64,000 nucleotides of DNA from Legionella sp. PC1000 (lineage in GTDB: Bacteria; Pseudomonadota; Gammaproteobacteria; Legionellales; Legionellaceae), in assembly GCF_014109805.1 (NCBI RefSeq), contig NZ_CP059400.1:1-64000 (forward strand), in the 5' to 3' direction. Positions 49,476 to 59,399 of the stretch are shown here, one piece after another; positions within the stretch are counted from its first letter, which is position 1, and each line of letters starts with the position of its first letter. Under the pieces are notes generated by a model that was not told the DNA's origin, did not search any database, and was given only the letters and a program-made list of their open reading frames with translations. The position numbers were made by a program, and so were the translations under genes.

Positions 49476-49867
49476 AGAGCATGATTACCTCAATGGAAGC
49501 GTTCTACGGCTCATTAAGTCGTAAACGAAGTTTCGATATATTAGCTGCAAGTTTTAATAGAAATTTTATAGAGGAGGTTATGCTTACTCTTCTAAAGAAA
49601 AGTACTTGCAAATCGGATTTTTACACGCCTAAATCAAAAGAATTACCACCCTGCTCAAAAAAGATATTCTTCGTACAAAAAAGACATATCTAATTGAAAA
49701 ATATTAATTTTTTTTTGCAAAATTTCTTGACTTATTCTATTCCACTGCTAATACTCACACTGTTGCATGCATCGACCCTGAAGCGACGAAGGCATGCTAA
49801 TGACAACTCCTAGTAGAGAGTTATCAATTAAAGAGGAACTAATAATAATTTATGCGGAGACATAAGC
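49476..49867. other. Intergenic region upstream of the MOMP cluster
   Basis: A 70-codon frame at 49481-49693 has an unconvincing composition and no family match, so it is not called as a gene. From 49700 the region holds the promoter of the first MOMP gene, and a leader with paired GCATGC motifs (49766 and 49792). Confidence 0.4.
49727..49755 (+). promoter_or_regulatory. Sigma-70-like promoter of the first MOMP gene
   Basis: TTGACT (49727-49732) and TAATACT (49749-49755) with 16-17 bases between them, preceded by an A/T-rich tract, form a good housekeeping promoter about 110 bases before the start codon. The long leader may be regulatory. Confidence 0.6.
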
Positions 49868-50830
49868 ATGTTAAGTTTAAAGAAAACAACTTTGGCAATT
49901 TTAGCTTTAGGCAGCAGTGCAGTATTCGCTGGTACCATGGGTCCAGTTTGCACTCCAGGTAACGTCACTGTTCCTTGCCCAGCTACCGGATGGAATATCG
50001 GCGGACAAGCATTAATTTTACAAACAATGACCGATAACGATGTTTCATTGAATATCGCTACTACTCCAACAGGTGTTGCGATTAACACTGAGCTGGATGC
50101 GCAATGGAACTGGGGATTCCAGATTGAAGGTTCTTACCATTTCAATACTGGAAACGACATCAATGTGAATTGGTATCACTTGGATACAGGTTGGAACAAT
50201 CATACATTCGTTCCTTCTTTTGATCCAGACACATTAATTGGTTTTGGTAACAAAAACAGATGGGATGCAGTGAACGGTGAGCTCGGTCAATTTGTTGACT
50301 TCAGTGCGAACAAGAAAATCCGTTTCCACGGCGGTTTCCAATTTGCTAGCATCAAGAGAAGTGTTCATGCGTTTGCAACAGACTTCGATGCCGGTATCCC
50401 CGACTTTACAGTTGGATTCAATGGCAGCACTGAGTACAACGGATTTGGTCCACGTACTGGTATTGACATGAACTACGTATTTGGCAACGGCTTTGGAATT
50501 TATGCTAAAGCAGCTGCTGCAGTATTAGTTGGTTCGCAAAAGCATGGTTACGGTGTTGATTTCGTTGACACCAATGGCGATGGTGATGTTCCTTTTGGCA
50601 TCTTTACTGTTGATGTTAGTGGAAGCAGAACATCAGTCGTTCCAGAATTAGAAGCTAAGTTAGGTGCTAGCTATGCTTATCCGATAGCGCAAGGTGACTT
50701 AATTCTGGATGCAGGATACATGTGGTTTGACTATATCCATGCGTTGAACACAACTGTATTGCCAGTAACTTCAACTGATTTTGCTGCTGCTGGTCCTTAC
50801 TTTGGTCTGAAGTATATAGGAAACATTTAA
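49868..50830 (+). CDS. Legionella major outer membrane protein, copy 1
   Basis: Porin of the Legionella_OMP family, 320 residues. Signal peptide [19 protein letters not shown] is followed by the hallmark [16 protein letters not shown], whose cysteines take part in the disulfide-linked trimers of this family. Amphipathic strands end in the aromatic-rich LKYIGNI tail. Copy 2 downstream differs at only about two dozen positions by my count. Each copy has its own ribosome site, and a long hairpin separates them. Confidence 0.95.
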   Translation: MLSLKKTTLAILALGSSAVFAGTMGPVCTPGNVTVPCPATGWNIGGQALILQTMTDNDVSLNIATTPTGVAINTELDAQWNWGFQIEGSYHFNTGNDINVNWYHLDTGWNNHTFVPSFDPDTLIGFGNKNRWDAVNGELGQFVDFSANKKIRFHGGFQFASIKRSVHAFATDFDAGIPDFTVGFNGSTEYNGFGPRTGIDMNYVFGNGFGIYAKAAAAVLVGSQKHGYGVDFVDTNGDGDVPFGIFTVDVSGSRTSVVPELEAKLGASYAYPIAQGDLILDAGYMWFDYIHALNTTVLPVTSTDFAAAGPYFGLKYIGNI

Positions 50831-50889
50831 TTCGCTATCATTTTAAAAATTTAATCAATACTGTTGACTTTACAAGGGTCAGGTAAGAT

Positions 50890-50944
50890 AATTGAGCAAG
50901 GTACGCTCTCGGTATAGAGCGAATATGCGTACCGTTGCTCAATT
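50890..50944 (+). terminator. Long hairpin between MOMP copies 1 and 2
   Basis: AATTGAGCAA at 50890 pairs with TTGCTCAATT ending at 50944; the pairing continues inward with GGTACGC / GCGTACC after a one-base bulge and an inner GCTCT-CGGTAT-AGAGC hairpin. It is likely a terminator or attenuator that limits readthrough into copy 2. Confidence 0.7.
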
Positions 50945-50990
50945 TAAAATTGGTAACGAACGGAAATAATAATAAAAAGTGGAGATAAGC

Positions 50991-51947
50991 ATGTTAAATT
51001 TGAAAAAAACAGCGTTAGCTGTTCTTGCTTTAGGTAGCAGTGCAGTATTCGCTGGTACCATGGGTCCAGTTTGCACCCCAGGTAACGTCACTGTTCCTTG
51101 CCCAGCTACCGGATGGAATATCGGCGGACAAGCATTAATTTTACAAACAATGACCGATAACGATATTTCATTAAACGTCGGTACTACTCCAACAGGTGTT
51201 GCGATTAACACTGAACTGGACGCGCAATGGAACTGGGGATTCCAGATTGAAGGTTCTTACCATTTCAATACCGGAAACGACATTACTCTGACTTGGTATC
51301 ACTTGGATACAGGTTGGAACAATCATACATTCGTTCCTTCTTTTGATCCAGACACATTAATTGGTTTTGGTAACAAAAACAGATGGGATGCAGTGAACGG
51401 TGAATTCGGTCAATATGTTGACTTCAGCGCGAACAAGAAAATCCGTTTCCACGGCGGTTTCCAATTTGCTAGCATCAAGAGAAGTGTTCATGCGTTTGCA
51501 ACAGACTTCGATGCCGGTATCCCTGACTTTACAGTTGGATTCAATGGCAGCACTCAGTACAACGGATTTGGTCCACGTACTGGTATTGACATGAACTACG
51601 TATTTGGCAATGGCTTCGGAATTTATGCTAAAGCAGCTGCTGCAGTATTAGTTGGTTCGCAAAAGCATAGCTACGGTGTTGATTTCGTTGACACTGACGG
51701 TGATGCTGGTTTTGGTATCTTCACTGTTGATGTTAGTGGAACCAGAACATCAATCGTTCCAGAATTAGAAGCTAAGTTAGGTGCTAGCTATACTTACGCA
51801 ATGGCGCAAGGTGATTTAACTCTGGATGCTGGATACATGTGGTTTGACTACATCCATGCGTTGAACACAACTGTATTACCAGTAACTTCAACTGACTTTG
51901 CTGCTGCTGGTCCTTACTTCGGTCTGAAGTATGTAGGAAATGTTTAA
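50991..51947 (+). CDS. Legionella major outer membrane protein, copy 2
   Basis: 318-residue porin, near twin of copy 1, with the same signal peptide style ([19 protein letters not shown]) and [16 protein letters not shown] start of the mature chain. Start at 50991 follows GGAGATAAGC; a frame extension of 4 codons upstream is not needed. Differences from copy 1 cluster in presumed loops ([10 protein letters not shown], a two-residue gap in [11 protein letters not shown]). Flanks are unrelated to those of copy 1, which suggests gene conversion or a recent coding-only duplication. An intrinsic terminator follows. Confidence 0.95.
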   Translation: MLNLKKTALAVLALGSSAVFAGTMGPVCTPGNVTVPCPATGWNIGGQALILQTMTDNDISLNVGTTPTGVAINTELDAQWNWGFQIEGSYHFNTGNDITLTWYHLDTGWNNHTFVPSFDPDTLIGFGNKNRWDAVNGEFGQYVDFSANKKIRFHGGFQFASIKRSVHAFATDFDAGIPDFTVGFNGSTQYNGFGPRTGIDMNYVFGNGFGIYAKAAAAVLVGSQKHSYGVDFVDTDGDAGFGIFTVDVSGTRTSIVPELEAKLGASYTYAMAQGDLTLDAGYMWFDYIHALNTTVLPVTSTDFAAAGPYFGLKYVGNV

Positions 51948-51972
51948 TTTCTTAATTGATTAAGATCTTATG

Positions 51973-52004
51973 AAAGCCCGTCATTCATGATGGGCTTTTT
52001 TTTT
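51973..52004 (+). terminator. Intrinsic terminator after MOMP copy 2
   Basis: AAAGCCCGTCAT-TC-ATGATGGGCTTT, a 12-bp stem with one G-T pair, followed by a run of T to 52004. It separates copy 2 from the third porin gene, whose start is 15 bases further. Confidence 0.92.
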
Positions 52005-52018
52005 CTAACGGAGTATTC

Positions 52019-52981
52019 ATGTTTAAGAAAGCAACTATAGCTGTATTAGGATTGGCAGCAAGTATAGCTACTGCCGGAAGTATGGGCCCAGTTTGTACCC
52101 CAGGTAATGTCACTGTTCCATGTGCGACAAATCTCTGGGACTTCGGTGCGCAAGCACTATATTTAAGATCGGTTTATGGTGCTGAGAAAGCATTTCAATT
52201 TGGTACAGCGCCTTTAAATAAAGAATTAAAAAATGACTGGAACTGGGGATATTTTTTAGAAGGTTCCTACCATTTCAATACGGGAAATGATATTACTATC
52301 AACTGGATGCACTTCAGTACATCTGCAGGACCAACTGAGCTTTTTGGATCGTTAACTATCCCTGCAGCAAATATTCCACTGATACCTGCTCCATTTGAAT
52401 TCATTAACCGAAATAGAATCGATCAAGTTAATGTAGTGATGGGACAACATACTGATTTCAGTATAAGAAAAAAAATACGTTTCTATGCAGGTTTGCAATA
52501 CGCAAACATTCAATCAACCGGGGATAACTATTATATAACAAGTATTGTTCCTTCACTTGCTAGCAATCCATTTAGCAAGTTTGACAATACTGACTATAAA
52601 GGGATTGGACCGGTAGCTGGAATTAATTATGCATACTACATTACAGACTCATTAAGCGTTACCGCAAATGGAGGGGGTTCCATTCTCTATGGGACAAATC
52701 GCTATCATGCCGGTTTTATCTTCACTCCGCTTCACGCTATTGTTGAGCAAGTATCTTTACGCAAAAATGCTATTGTTCCGAGCTTGGAAGCAAAACTTGG
52801 AGTAAATTATGCCCACGCTACTCCTATAGGTCTTGCTAATATCCAAGTAGGCTATCAAGTGGTCAATTATTTCCATGTATTGGAAGAGCAAGTACTTCCC
52901 AATTTATTTGGTCCTGTTCGCGCAGTGGATTACGGAGTTTATGGTCCATATTTTGGTCTGAAGTTAATCGGCAACGCGTAA
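52019..52981 (+). CDS. Legionella major outer membrane protein, diverged copy 3
   Basis: 320-residue member of the same porin family. It keeps the signal peptide (FKKATIAVLGLAASIATA), [16 protein letters not shown] and the [12 protein letters not shown] strand, but most loops differ and the C-terminus is LKLIGNA. It starts immediately after the copy 2 terminator with an AACGGAG ribosome site, so either a minor promoter or incomplete termination feeds it. It is probably expressed at another level or time than copies 1 and 2. Confidence 0.93.
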   Translation: MFKKATIAVLGLAASIATAGSMGPVCTPGNVTVPCATNLWDFGAQALYLRSVYGAEKAFQFGTAPLNKELKNDWNWGYFLEGSYHFNTGNDITINWMHFSTSAGPTELFGSLTIPAANIPLIPAPFEFINRNRIDQVNVVMGQHTDFSIRKKIRFYAGLQYANIQSTGDNYYITSIVPSLASNPFSKFDNTDYKGIGPVAGINYAYYITDSLSVTANGGGSILYGTNRYHAGFIFTPLHAIVEQVSLRKNAIVPSLEAKLGVNYAHATPIGLANIQVGYQVVNYFHVLEEQVLPNLFGPVRAVDYGVYGPYFGLKLIGNA

Positions 52982-53003
52982 TCACCAAATCGCTCTATTC
53001 ATT

Positions 53004-53033
53004 AAGCCCATACTTTGTGATGGGCTTTTTTTT
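53004..53033 (+). terminator. Intrinsic terminator after MOMP copy 3
   Basis: AAGCCCAT-ACTTTGTG-ATGGGCTT, an 8-bp perfect stem with an 8-base loop, followed by a T run, 23 bases after the stop codon. Confidence 0.9.
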
Positions 53034-53157
53034 ATACAAATGAAGGTTACAAAATTTAAGCAAATTTGTAAAAAAGAGGCTAGCCACTCCGTGTTTCCCA
53101 AGCTATAATTTTCTGCCATTCCGATGTGGAAGTAAAAATAATGAACAGGAGTACCGC

Positions 53158-54762
53158 ATGCAGTATAAAAAAATAATATTGGCCCTAGTCTGTTTGTCAT
53201 CGCCACTCTATGCGGAACATGATCAACAGTTACAACGTCAAATCGCTCGCCTACAAAAACAAGCACAAGAATTACAAGCTCAACTAAATTCGTTACAAAA
53301 GGAAATGGTTTCACATAAAGTGAAGCATCCAAGCAAGTCGAGCAAAAAAGAAGTAAAGAAACAAGAGTCCAAAGCTCATGTTCAACATGGAAAAAAGCAT
53401 GAACATGACCAAATCAAGCAAGATAACATGGTCAAATATCACTCATCAACGCTGTCGGTGCATACGCCTGAAGAACATCCTGAGTCAGTTGGATTTTATC
53501 CAACCGCTTTAGTGGCTGAGGGGCGTGTGGTGACTTACGTTGCGGGAACGCCGGTGGTCGCGTCTCCATATTTGGGAGATAGACCTGCGTTTGATGGGTC
53601 AGACTATATTGTTAATATCTCGAGTATCAATCGCGATATTCGTTTGATGCAACAACGCCGAAGATTATATAGAGCATATCGGAATATGGGCTACCCAATT
53701 CCTGACAGGCCAATCATTGCACTGAGCGGTAAAGCCGAACCAGTAGGTATGCTCAATAGCGATTATGTTGGTGGGACAAATGTTGACTTAACCCTAGGCT
53801 CAAGTGAGTTAGATGTTGCTGCTGCGCTAAACCAAAACGTTGAGGCCTACATAGCAATTGCATATGATTCAAGCCCCCCGGAGGTTGGCCCAAGAATTAA
53901 TAATTCAGCATTTAACCTCAATATGGGCTTTGTTAATATCGGTAATTTGGACAAAACGCCATTCTATTTTACTGCAGGTCAGTTGTATGTGCCTTTTGGC
54001 CGTTATTCCAGCTCGATGATCAGTTCGCCATTAACTTTGGATATGGCTCGCACTAAAACAAGGCCTTTTATAATAGGCTATAAATCTCAAGAAGATACAG
54101 GACCATTTGTTTCAACATACATTTATCGAAGTGATACCATGCTGGGAAGAGCTGGAGTCGGAGGTGTGAACGGAGGTTATGTCTTTGGATTTGACAAAAT
54201 GAGTGGTGAAATAGGCGCAAGTTATATCAGTTCAATTAATGATGCAGCTGGAATGCAAAATACTGCAGCAAACCCCGGAACGTTTGGCGGTTTCGGTTCT
54301 TTACTCAATGGAAATGAACTCGTGCGTAAAACGGAAGCTGTGGATGTACATGGTAATCTTGCTTACGATCGATTTAACTTTGCTGCTGAATGGGTTGGGA
54401 CCATTGAGGCATTCAGAGCTCAGGATTTGAGTTTCAATGGTCATGGTGCAAAACCCCAAGCATTACAAACAGAAATTGATATGACATTTAGGATATTCAA
54501 TAGACCTGCGTCTGTTGGTGTTGGCTATCAAAGGACCCGAGAAGCACTTGCACTCAATTTACCAGAACATCGATTTATTGGAGTATTTAACATTTCTATT
54601 TGGAAAGATACTGTAGAAAGTATTGAATACCGGCATGAAATAGATTATGGATCCAATGATTTTGCCAACGGTGCAGCGCCCAATGGCCTTGTAAATGCAC
54701 CGACAATAGGAACTGGAGGTACTGCGGATACAGTTTCTGCACAAGTTGGTGTTTATTTCTAA
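53158..54762 (+). CDS. lbtU: LbtU-family siderophore porin
   Basis: Outer-membrane receptor for legiobactin-type siderophores, unusual because it is a TonB-independent porin-like barrel. The 534 residues have a signal peptide (IILALVCLSSPLYA), an N-terminal coiled coil (QLQRQIARLQKQAQELQAQL, about 24-50), a Lys-rich linker, then a barrel from about 110 to the final aromatic-rich AQVGVYF. This three-part layout is that of LbtU. Paralogues exist in the genus, so it may not be the legiobactin receptor itself. A TATAAT-like -10 lies near 53105. I saw no clear Fur box. Confidence 0.85.
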   Translation: MQYKKIILALVCLSSPLYAEHDQQLQRQIARLQKQAQELQAQLNSLQKEMVSHKVKHPSKSSKKEVKKQESKAHVQHGKKHEHDQIKQDNMVKYHSSTLSVHTPEEHPESVGFYPTALVAEGRVVTYVAGTPVVASPYLGDRPAFDGSDYIVNISSINRDIRLMQQRRRLYRAYRNMGYPIPDRPIIALSGKAEPVGMLNSDYVGGTNVDLTLGSSELDVAAALNQNVEAYIAIAYDSSPPEVGPRINNSAFNLNMGFVNIGNLDKTPFYFTAGQLYVPFGRYSSSMISSPLTLDMARTKTRPFIIGYKSQEDTGPFVSTYIYRSDTMLGRAGVGGVNGGYVFGFDKMSGEIGASYISSINDAAGMQNTAANPGTFGGFGSLLNGNELVRKTEAVDVHGNLAYDRFNFAAEWVGTIEAFRAQDLSFNGHGAKPQALQTEIDMTFRIFNRPASVGVGYQRTREALALNLPEHRFIGVFNISIWKDTVESIEYRHEIDYGSNDFANGAAPNGLVNAPTIGTGGTADTVSAQVGVYF

Positions 54763-54953
54763 AAACCGGTCGCTCAGAATCTGTAGGAGCCTGCTGAAGC
54801 GCATTGTCCCTTGATCACATCTCAGCCTACTCCCCGCGGTTTGCCCGCGAGGCGTAGGAGTCGTACTGCCAGTTGTTCATTCCAAATGAATAATAAATAA
54901 CGCAAACTGTGCTATCTTTTATCATATAACGTATTTTCGTAAAGGAAAGGAGC

Positions 54954-56318
54954 ATGTGTAAATCTTACAGCATGCCAAAGTCCCTATTTACCTCTCCAGG
55001 GTGGAACATCATTTTATCTCGGCTCAGTGTATTCCTTATTATTTTATTCATTTATGCCGCCAACTCTTATGCAGCAAATGTCGTCGAACTTAAAATCAAA
55101 GGAGCAATCGGACCTGCCACTGCAGATTACATTATTCGTAATATTGATAATGCACAAAATGCAGATTTAATCCTGATTACTCTTGATACGCCAGGCGGAC
55201 TTGATGAATCTACACGCGAAATTATTCAAAAGTTTTTATCATCGAATGTTCCCATAGTGACTTATGTCAGTCCAAATGGCGCCCGTGCTGCAAGTGCGGG
55301 AACTTACTTACTCTACGCCAGTACCTTGGCAGCTATGGCACCTGGTACCCAATTAGGAGCTGCAAGTCCGGTTAATATTGCTATGACTGGTTTTGCTGAT
55401 GAAACCCAAACAAATAAGCAAACAACTATGCAGAAAAAAATCACAAATGATGCGGTGGCAACTTTAAGGGCACTTGCACAATTGAGGGGACGTAATCCAG
55501 ATTTTGCGCAAAAGGCAGTTTTGAACGCTGAGACATTAACTTCCACAGAAGCCCTAAAGCAGGGGGTTATTAACTACATTGCCCGTGATGAAAGCGATTT
55601 GCTTTCTCAGTTGAATGGCATATCAGTAATGCAAAACAACCAAAAAATAACACTCAACACCAGCAATGCGCATATAGAGCTAATCGAGCCTGATTGGCGT
55701 ACCCGATTTTTATCAATAATTACTAATCCAACGGTTGCTTATCTCCTTCTTTTACTAGGGATATATGGTATTTTCTTTGAACTGGTCAACCCAGGCAATA
55801 TATTACCAGGAGTAATTGGCGCCATATCAATGTGTATCGCGCTCTATGCATTGCAATTATTACCAATCAGTTATGCAGGTTTCTTCCTTATTCTATTGGG
55901 AATAGGGTTTATTATCGCGGAAGCATTTGTACCTGCATACGGTTCTTTAGGTATCGGAGGCACAATAGCGTTTATCATCGGCTCCATTATGTTAATTGAT
56001 AGCGACAATCAGACATACCAAATAGCATGGTCGGCAATCGGAGCAATGGCCTTAGTGAATATTCTTTTCTTTGTGATCATACTTGGGATGGCAGTAAAAG
56101 CGAGACGACAAAGTGTGAAACATGGTTTAATTGTTTTGATAGGGGCCAAAGGCCGTACGCTTGGTGACATTAATCTTGAAGGGCAGGCATTTATTCGTGG
56201 TGAGATTTGGAGTGTGCACTCGAAAAAGTTTATTGCAGCAAGCAAGCCAATAAAAGTAATCGGAGCCTCAGGGCTCCTGTTAGAAATCGAAGAAGATTTA
56301 GGTAATCAAGGAGGATAA
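54954..56318 (+). CDS. NfeD-family membrane-bound serine protease (long form)
   Basis: A 454-residue protein with a signal anchor ([14 protein letters not shown]), a ClpP/SppA-like protease domain with the expected Ser in [16 protein letters not shown] and Lys in ALKQGV region, about five TM helices (from about 255), and a C-terminal OB-fold NfeD domain ([20 protein letters not shown]). Such proteases cut the C-terminus of partner slipins. AAGGAAAGGAGC precedes the ATG. The partner slipin follows after one base, its ribosome site lying inside the last codons here. Confidence 0.93.
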   Translation: MCKSYSMPKSLFTSPGWNIILSRLSVFLIILFIYAANSYAANVVELKIKGAIGPATADYIIRNIDNAQNADLILITLDTPGGLDESTREIIQKFLSSNVPIVTYVSPNGARAASAGTYLLYASTLAAMAPGTQLGAASPVNIAMTGFADETQTNKQTTMQKKITNDAVATLRALAQLRGRNPDFAQKAVLNAETLTSTEALKQGVINYIARDESDLLSQLNGISVMQNNQKITLNTSNAHIELIEPDWRTRFLSIITNPTVAYLLLLLGIYGIFFELVNPGNILPGVIGAISMCIALYALQLLPISYAGFFLILLGIGFIIAEAFVPAYGSLGIGGTIAFIIGSIMLIDSDNQTYQIAWSAIGAMALVNILFFVIILGMAVKARRQSVKHGLIVLIGAKGRTLGDINLEGQAFIRGEIWSVHSKKFIAASKPIKVIGASGLLLEIEEDLGNQGG

Positions 56319-56319
56319 A

Positions 56320-57075
56320 ATGGGACCTTTTTTCACAGTGATTATCATAGCAATCATATTGCTTTTGATAGCAGCAATTAAAGTGTTTAGAGAATATGAG
56401 CGCGGTGTAGTATTCATGTTAGGACGCTTCTGGAAAGTTAAAGGACCTGGATTGGTACTTATTATTCCAGTGATCCAACAAGTGGTACGAGTCGATTTAC
56501 GAACTGTGGTTATGGATGTACCAAGTCAAGATATAATATCTAAAGATAACGTTTCAGTAAGGGTAAACGCGGTGTTATATTTTCGTGTAGTAGTACCAGA
56601 AAATGCAATTATTCAAGTAGAAAATTACTATGAAGCTACCAGTCAATTAGCACAAACAACACTCCGCTCTGTATTAGGACAACATGAGTTGGATGAAATG
56701 CTTTCTGAGCGTGAACAATTAAACGCCGACGTACAAAAGATATTAGATTCACAAACAGATAACTGGGGAATCAAGGTGGCTAATGTTGAAATTAAGCATG
56801 TGGATTTAGATGAAAGCATGATCCGTGCGATTGCAAGACAAGCTGAAGCAGAGCGCGAACGCCGCGCCAAAGTGATCCATGCCGAAGGGGAATTACAAGC
56901 CTCAGCAAAATTACTGCAAGCGTCACAAGTTCTGGCACAACAACCTCAGGCAATGCAATTACGTTATTTGCAAACATTAGCCGCTATAGCAAGCAATAAT
57001 AACTCCACCATTGTTTTCCCAATGCCAATGGAGCTGGGTGAGATTTTATCCCATATGGCTGCAAAGAAAAAATAG
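56320..57075 (+). CDS. SPFH-domain slipin (stomatin-like) protein
   Basis: A 251-residue membrane scaffold of the stomatin/slipin group. An N-terminal hairpin membrane segment ([20 protein letters not shown]) is followed by the SPFH domain ([47 protein letters not shown]) and a helical oligomerisation tail ([21 protein letters not shown]). It is translationally coupled to the NfeD protease, its expected partner in local membrane organisation. A hairpin follows. Confidence 0.95.
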   Translation: MGPFFTVIIIAIILLLIAAIKVFREYERGVVFMLGRFWKVKGPGLVLIIPVIQQVVRVDLRTVVMDVPSQDIISKDNVSVRVNAVLYFRVVVPENAIIQVENYYEATSQLAQTTLRSVLGQHELDEMLSEREQLNADVQKILDSQTDNWGIKVANVEIKHVDLDESMIRAIARQAEAERERRAKVIHAEGELQASAKLLQASQVLAQQPQAMQLRYLQTLAAIASNNNSTIVFPMPMELGEILSHMAAKKK

Positions 57076-57084
57076 CCTCAATGT

Positions 57085-57120
57085 AACCTGGGATCAGTGA
57101 CGATCCTGGGTTTCAATTTT
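57085..57120 (+). terminator. Terminator-like hairpin after the slipin gene
   Basis: AACCTGGGATC and GATCCTGGGTT form an 11-bp stem with two G-T pairs and a 6-base loop, followed by a T-rich tract to 57120. Confidence 0.7.
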
Positions 57121-57157
57121 ATAAAGGACGCATGGTATTTCGTGGATTTTTTATTTT

Positions 57158-58135
57158 TCATTTCTTAACCTTTTGAACAAGGTAATAAAAATAATATTTT
57201 CTACCCCAAAACTTATCTCTTCGAGTATTTTTCACAATGTAACGAAGCACGGGATTTTTAAACCTGATTTTCCACCATGGAAGAAATATTAATCCTAAAA
57301 CAGCAGCAACCTCTTGCAGTTTGTAAAAGTCATCCCCAGCGAGATACAGGGCTTGTTGATAGAAAGCTTCTTCATTTACTATTAACCGTTGATAAAGAGA
57401 AGCTTGAACCCACTTAGTAATATTTACCTTTTGAATAATTTTTAATTTATCACCCTTCTTAATAAATTGTTCTAATTTGTTTGATTGATCTTTATTTTTA
57501 AAATAATGATCGGCATAACAAAAAAATCCACCTAAAGATAGGACACGTTCAACCTCAGAAAAAAAGTCCTCAATTATGGGATAAAGATGAGAACTTTCAA
57601 GGTTGATAACAATATCAAAGCATTCATTGCTTAAGGGTAAATTTTCTGCATCAGATTGAATGTAATTCACTTTGTCTTGTTTGTAGAAATGACGATTGGA
57701 ATTTATCACTAATCGATTAACCAAATCGATACCTAAGGCATAGTCAGTTTTTAGTAGTTGCGAACTTGCTTTAAGCCCAAGACCATTGCCACTACCTATC
57801 TCAAGCAATCGCTTATTAAAAAATTGAATTTTTATTAATGGTCTTATCAATGAATAAAGCAGTAATTGCGAATAAATATCCTGCACCTCAGAGACTGCAG
57901 AAAAATCAAAATTTAATTGTTTATATTCCTCATAGATTTGTTTATTCCATAATCCTGCATTCAAAAATATTTTATTATGATGCCATTGGCTTAAAGTATT
58001 ATAACTATCTTGAATCAGTTTTTTAATTAATTTGATTTCTGAATGGTCTAGATGGCAACGTTTCATTACAAAATCAATTTGTTTGGCAGCATGACTGTAA
58101 CTTTTGGGTTCTTCATCCATTTGGCGAACAAGCAC
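57158..58135 (-). CDS. Class I SAM-dependent methyltransferase
   Basis: A 325-residue protein with a Rossmann-like domain in its middle: LLEIGSGNGLGLKAS binds S-adenosylmethionine, followed by ALGIDL and DIVINLESSHLYP. The N-terminal 95 residues are helical, and the C-terminal 100 residues are basic and aromatic, a layout seen in enzymes that methylate lipid-like or polyketide substrates; the substrate is not assignable. The longest frame opens with GTG at 58135 without a clear ribosome site; ATG at 58120 is an alternative start. It is a lone gene, rather A/T rich. Confidence 0.8.
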   Translation of the reverse strand: MLVRQMDEEPKSYSHAAKQIDFVMKRCHLDHSEIKLIKKLIQDSYNTLSQWHHNKIFLNAGLWNKQIYEEYKQLNFDFSAVSEVQDIYSQLLLYSLIRPLIKIQFFNKRLLEIGSGNGLGLKASSQLLKTDYALGIDLVNRLVINSNRHFYKQDKVNYIQSDAENLPLSNECFDIVINLESSHLYPIIEDFFSEVERVLSLGGFFCYADHYFKNKDQSNKLEQFIKKGDKLKIIQKVNITKWVQASLYQRLIVNEEAFYQQALYLAGDDFYKLQEVAAVLGLIFLPWWKIRFKNPVLRYIVKNTRRDKFWGRKYYFYYLVQKVKK

Positions 58136-58299
58136 TTATGCAATTTATATAATTAAGTATAAACAATTTTATTAAAGAGCGTGTTAAATATTTAACGCAC
58201 AGAAATTATGGATCATTTAGAGTAATATCAATACAATCTTTCGTTTGCCTGACTTTTATGGTAGAACACTCATTTTGAAGACTTCATGAGGTTTTTATT

Positions 58300-58866
58300 G
58301 TGTCGATTAAATCAGATAGATGGATAGAAAAAATGGCGCTTGAACATGGAATGATATCTCCATTTCAACCCGGACAAGTGCGTGAAAATGACAATGGAAG
58401 GATTATTTCATACGGTGTATCCAGCTATGGGTATGATGTTCGGTGTGCTAATGAGTTTAAAATTTTCACTAATATTAATTCTGCTATTGTGGATCCTAAA
58501 GCTTTTGATGAAAACAGCTTTGTTGATGTGCAATCTGATGTGTGCATTATTCCTCCCAATTCTTTTGCATTAGCAAGAACAGTAGAATATTTTCGTATTC
58601 CACGGAATATCCTGACTATTTGTCTTGGCAAATCGACTTATGCGCGTTGTGGCATTATTGTTAATGTGACCCCTTTGGAACCCGAGTGGGAAGGTCATGT
58701 AACTTTGGAGTTTTCGAATACGACTACATTGCCCGCCAAAATTTATGCGCATGAAGGTGTTGCACAAATGCTATTTTTAGAAGCTACGGAAGTTTGTGCC
58801 GTTTCATATCGAGATCGCAATGGAAAATATCAGGGACAAACAGGCGTTACTTTACCTCGTACTTGA
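58300..58866 (+). CDS. dcd: dCTP deaminase
   Basis: Trimeric enzyme that deaminates dCTP to dUTP, feeding dTMP synthesis. The 188 residues carry the family motifs: [59 protein letters not shown] with catalytic Glu, and [14 protein letters not shown] at the end. The GTG start follows GAGG. Stand-alone, converging on ihfB. Confidence 0.96.
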   Translation: MSIKSDRWIEKMALEHGMISPFQPGQVRENDNGRIISYGVSSYGYDVRCANEFKIFTNINSAIVDPKAFDENSFVDVQSDVCIIPPNSFALARTVEYFRIPRNILTICLGKSTYARCGIIVNVTPLEPEWEGHVTLEFSNTTTLPAKIYAHEGVAQMLFLEATEVCAVSYRDRNGKYQGQTGVTLPRT

Positions 58867-58888
58867 TTGGATAATAAAAAATAAACCT

Positions 58889-58919
58889 AGCCCTGGGTGA
58901 GTGCAGCGAACCCAGGGCT
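58889..58919. terminator. Bidirectional terminator between dcd and ihfB
   Basis: AGCCCTGGGT and ACCCAGGGCT form a 10-bp perfect stem with an 11-base loop, flanked on both sides by A/T-rich runs, between two converging genes. Confidence 0.7.
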
Positions 58920-58964
58920 GATAATAAAAACCAGCTTACGCCAAGAATAAAAAATAAACTTATC

Positions 58965-59276
58965 TTATTCTTCATCAGGTAATTTATATTTATCACGTGA
59001 TGCATCGACACGTTCGCGTAATTCTTTTCCTGGTTTAAAATGCGGGCTGTATTTAGCCTTTGTCACAACTTTTTCGCCAGTTTTGGGATTATGCGCGTTG
59101 CGGGGAGGTCTATAATGAAGAGAAAAGCTGCCAAATCCCCGAATTTCTATCCTTTGATTTTTAATGAGTGCCTCACTCATTAATTCCAATATTCTATTTA
59201 TGCCATCAGCCACTTGCTTTTCAGTAAGATGCGTCATTCGAGCAGCGATGTGTTCAATGAGTTCCGATTTGATCAT
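58965..59276 (-). CDS. ihfB: Integration host factor subunit beta
   Basis: DNA-bending protein that pairs with IhfA; in Legionella IHF takes part in life-cycle switching. The 103 residues match IhfB ([56 protein letters not shown]) with an extra charged tail of about ten residues ([12 protein letters not shown]). The frame opens two codons earlier with GTG, but GAGG spacing favours the ATG at 59276. Usually rpsA is its upstream neighbour; here it stands alone. Confidence 0.95.
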   Translation of the reverse strand: MIKSELIEHIAARMTHLTEKQVADGINRILELMSEALIKNQRIEIRGFGSFSLHYRPPRNAHNPKTGEKVVTKAKYSPHFKPGKELRERVDASRDKYKLPDEE

Positions 59277-59399
59277 ACCCACCTCGTGTTGTCGCGTGTT
59301 TCAAAGTCTGCTACCAATACAGATTAGGCGCTGACAATTGTCCTTGTTTTATAAGTATAGACTGGGAAAAAAATTATTCAATCTTTTCAAGACAGTTAG

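Noticed and set aside
49481..49693. 70-codon plus-strand frame after motY
   Set aside because: Mixed composition, no family, no clear promoter; it probably is chance coding in an AT-rich leader region.
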